From an uncultured Lysobacteraceae bacterium (GTDB lineage: Bacteria; Pseudomonadota; Gammaproteobacteria; Xanthomonadales; Rhodanobacteraceae), in the NCBI GenBank assembly GCA_946480705.1, contig CAMLLF010000290.1, positions 1 through 5,798 of the forward strand: a stretch of 5,798 bases of DNA, given 5' to 3'. Positions 4,536 to 5,798 of this stretch are shown here, piece after piece (positions within the stretch are counted from its first letter, which is position 1; each line of letters begins with the position of its first letter). A program made the position numbers and the translations under genes. The notes under the pieces are model-generated. The model worked only from the letters and a program-made list of their open reading frames with translations, searched no databases and was not told the DNA's origin.

Positions 4536-5798
4536 ATGCAATCGGAACCGGCCAGCGCAACCACACGACGCGACGCGACCGGCGAGCCTGCCGACCTCGA
4601 TCGGCGCTCGCTGCTCAAGGCGATGCTCGTCGGCGCAGGGCTCGCGGCGTGTCCGCTGTCGAGCGCGATCGCGCAGGCGCTCGCCGCGCCCGAAGGCAGC
4701 GATCGCGTGTTCGCCGACGGCTTCGAGCCGGCGCCGGGCGGCCGCATGGGTTTCAGCGTGCGCGCGCCGGGCGCGCAGGCGCAGGCACCGGTCGCGCTCG
4801 GATTCGCGTTCCGCCGCGGCGACGTGCCGGCCGGCAGCGGCGTGACGGCGAATCAGGGTGCGCTGCAGGTGACGCCGCGCAACTACTGGCCCGACGGTTC
4901 GCTGAAGTTCGCGCAGCTGGTCTGGCGCGGCGCCGTGAACGCCGCGCCGACGTTCGTGCAACTGTCCGCCGGCAGCGCCGGATCGGGTACGGCGCTGACG
5001 CTGGCCGATCTGCAGGCGACCGGCGTCACGGCGAGCATCGCCTGCGGCGCCTATGGCACGGTGTCGTGGTCGGGCAGCGACTGGGCGGCGCCGTTCGCGT
5101 TCGAGTCGGGCCAGTCGGCCTGGATCAGCGGACCGCTGATGTCGTCGTGGATCTACCGCAAGGCCGTCGGCAGCGATCCGCATCTCGTCGCGTGGCTCGA
5201 AGTGCGGCTGTATGCCGGCGGCGCGGTCGACGTGCTGCCGTGGATCGAGAACGGCTATCTCAAGGTCGCTGCGCCGGCGAGCAAGGCCGCAACGTTCACC
5301 TTTACACTCGGTGGCACGCAGCGCTTCAGCGCGGCCGTCACGCTGCCGCACCACTGCCGCACGCCGCTGGTGTCGGGCGCCGCGCTGTCGCACTGGCTCG
5401 CCGGCGATCCGCAGATTGTCGTGCAGCATGACGCGGCCTATCTGATGGCCAGCGAACTCGTGCCGACCTATCGCGCGAACGTCGCGGCGAACGCGCCCGT
5501 CGTCTCGGCGCTGCCCGCCGCCTACGTTCCGCTGCAGCAGGGTTCGTTCACGTTCGACGGCGACGGCATGACCGCGTCGGGCTACCAGGAGCCGATCGGC
5601 CTGCTGCCGCAGCACGACGTGCTGTATCTGACGAGCCCCGGCGTGGCGTATGCGGCGGTCGTGCGCAACGGCTTCAGCGCGGGGCGCTATCCGATCCACT
5701 ACCGCGACGAAACCACGAACCGGCCGATCCGCTTCACGAGCCATCCGACGCTCGGCATTTCCAACGGCAGCGGATTCCACGACAACGGCGCCAGCGGC
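4536..5798 (+). CDS. Tat-exported PcRGLX/YetA-like protein (putative rhamnogalacturonan lyase family), 3' end missing
   Basis: 421 residues are present and the frame is still open at the window end. The start is set by AAGGAG (4524-4529), 6 bases before the ATG. Residues 21-50 form a twin-arginine signal: LDRRSLLKAM (R23, R24), a hydrophobic stretch and cleavage near AIAQALAA. DRVFADGFE (56-64) lies at the expected mature N-terminus, followed by a Pro/Gly linker. From about 83, APVALGFAFRRGDVPAG (84-100) and RNYWPDGSLKFAQLVWRG (115-132) resemble the first RIFT-barrel domain of PcRGLX/YetA-like proteins (family pattern: G.PF..G.V......RWPDGS..W). LEVRLYAGGAVDVLPWIENG (221-240) is a further recognisable beta-rich part. 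Members include exo-rhamnogalacturonan lyases acting on pectin, but catalytic residues cannot be judged in a fragment, so activity is inference. Family assignment is moderate; exported status is strong. Confidence 0.8.
   Translation, partial: MQSEPASATTRRDATGEPADLDRRSLLKAMLVGAGLAACPLSSAIAQALAAPEGSDRVFADGFEPAPGGRMGFSVRAPGAQAQAPVALGFAFRRGDVPAGSGVTANQGALQVTPRNYWPDGSLKFAQLVWRGAVNAAPTFVQLSAGSAGSGTALTLADLQATGVTASIACGAYGTVSWSGSDWAAPFAFESGQSAWISGPLMSSWIYRKAVGSDPHLVAWLEVRLYAGGAVDVLPWIENGYLKVAAPASKAATFTFTLGGTQRFSAAVTLPHHCRTPLVSGAALSHWLAGDPQIVVQHDAAYLMASELVPTYRANVAANAPVVSALPAAYVPLQQGSFTFDGDGMTASGYQEPIGLLPQHDVLYLTSPGVAYAAVVRNGFSAGRYPIHYRDETTNRPIRFTSHPTLGISNGSGFHDNGASG

Noticed and set aside
3299..4747. 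482-residue minus-strand open frame across tetR and the gap
   Set aside because: It includes the translated repeat (RFAYCALR), is rich in Arg, and has no domain; it is open only because stops are rare at this GC content.
4506..5780. Long minus-strand open frame across the Tat-exported protein
   Set aside because: Arg/His-rich shadow of a gene with a good ribosome site, twin-arginine signal and recognisable domain.

Overview
The window is GC-rich, bacterial and densely coded. It holds six protein genes, two of them cut by the window edges. Codons end mostly in G or C, Shine-Dalgarno sites are clear, and the gaps carry GGGAATCGGG-type repeats and a GCGCA(A/G)T..GCGAAGC..ATTGCGC repeat. I recall such repeats from Xanthomonadales (Lysobacterales) and relatives. 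Two secreted proteins also share a DR(L/V)FA(S/D)GFE motif that I associate with Rhodanobacteraceae and Lysobacter-like bacteria. The best guess is therefore a gammaproteobacterium of that order; this is inference and no phylogenetic marker gene is present.

Layout: (1) 1-228, the 3' end of an unrecognised gene. (2) 231-339, a structured inverted repeat ending just before an unusually long Shine-Dalgarno sequence. (3) 353-1168, a NYN/LabA-type putative ribonuclease joined through an Ala/Lys/Pro-rich linker to an OST-HTH (LOTUS) RNA-binding domain. (4) 1169-1463, a gap with small hairpins and a 12-base direct repeat. (5) 1464-2480, a secreted family 5 glycoside hydrolase (endoglucanase type), followed by a second GGGAATCGGG repeat copy and a G/C hairpin in a convergent gap. 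(6) 2637-3302 on the minus strand, a metal-dependent SAM O-methyltransferase. (7) 3389-4027, a TetR-family regulator divergent from it; the 86-bp shared promoter region contains a perfect 12-bp palindrome, the likely operator. (8) 4028-4535, a 508-bp non-coding gap with a dispersed repeat overlapping the tetR end, two terminator-like hairpins and a perfect 11-bp stem-loop. (9) 4536 to the window end, a Tat-exported protein resembling the N-terminal region of the PcRGLX/YetA-like exo-rhamnogalacturonan lyase family.

The genes do not form one operon. Two functional themes can be supported. One is export of plant-polysaccharide-acting enzymes (the cellulase-like GH5 and the YetA-like protein, linked by the shared GFE motif). 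The other is a self-contained regulator/methyltransferase pair. I see no CRISPR array, tRNA, rRNA, transposase or defence cassette. The most distinctive unexplained signals are the shared short motif at opposite ends of two exported proteins and the structured 4.0-4.5 kb gap.
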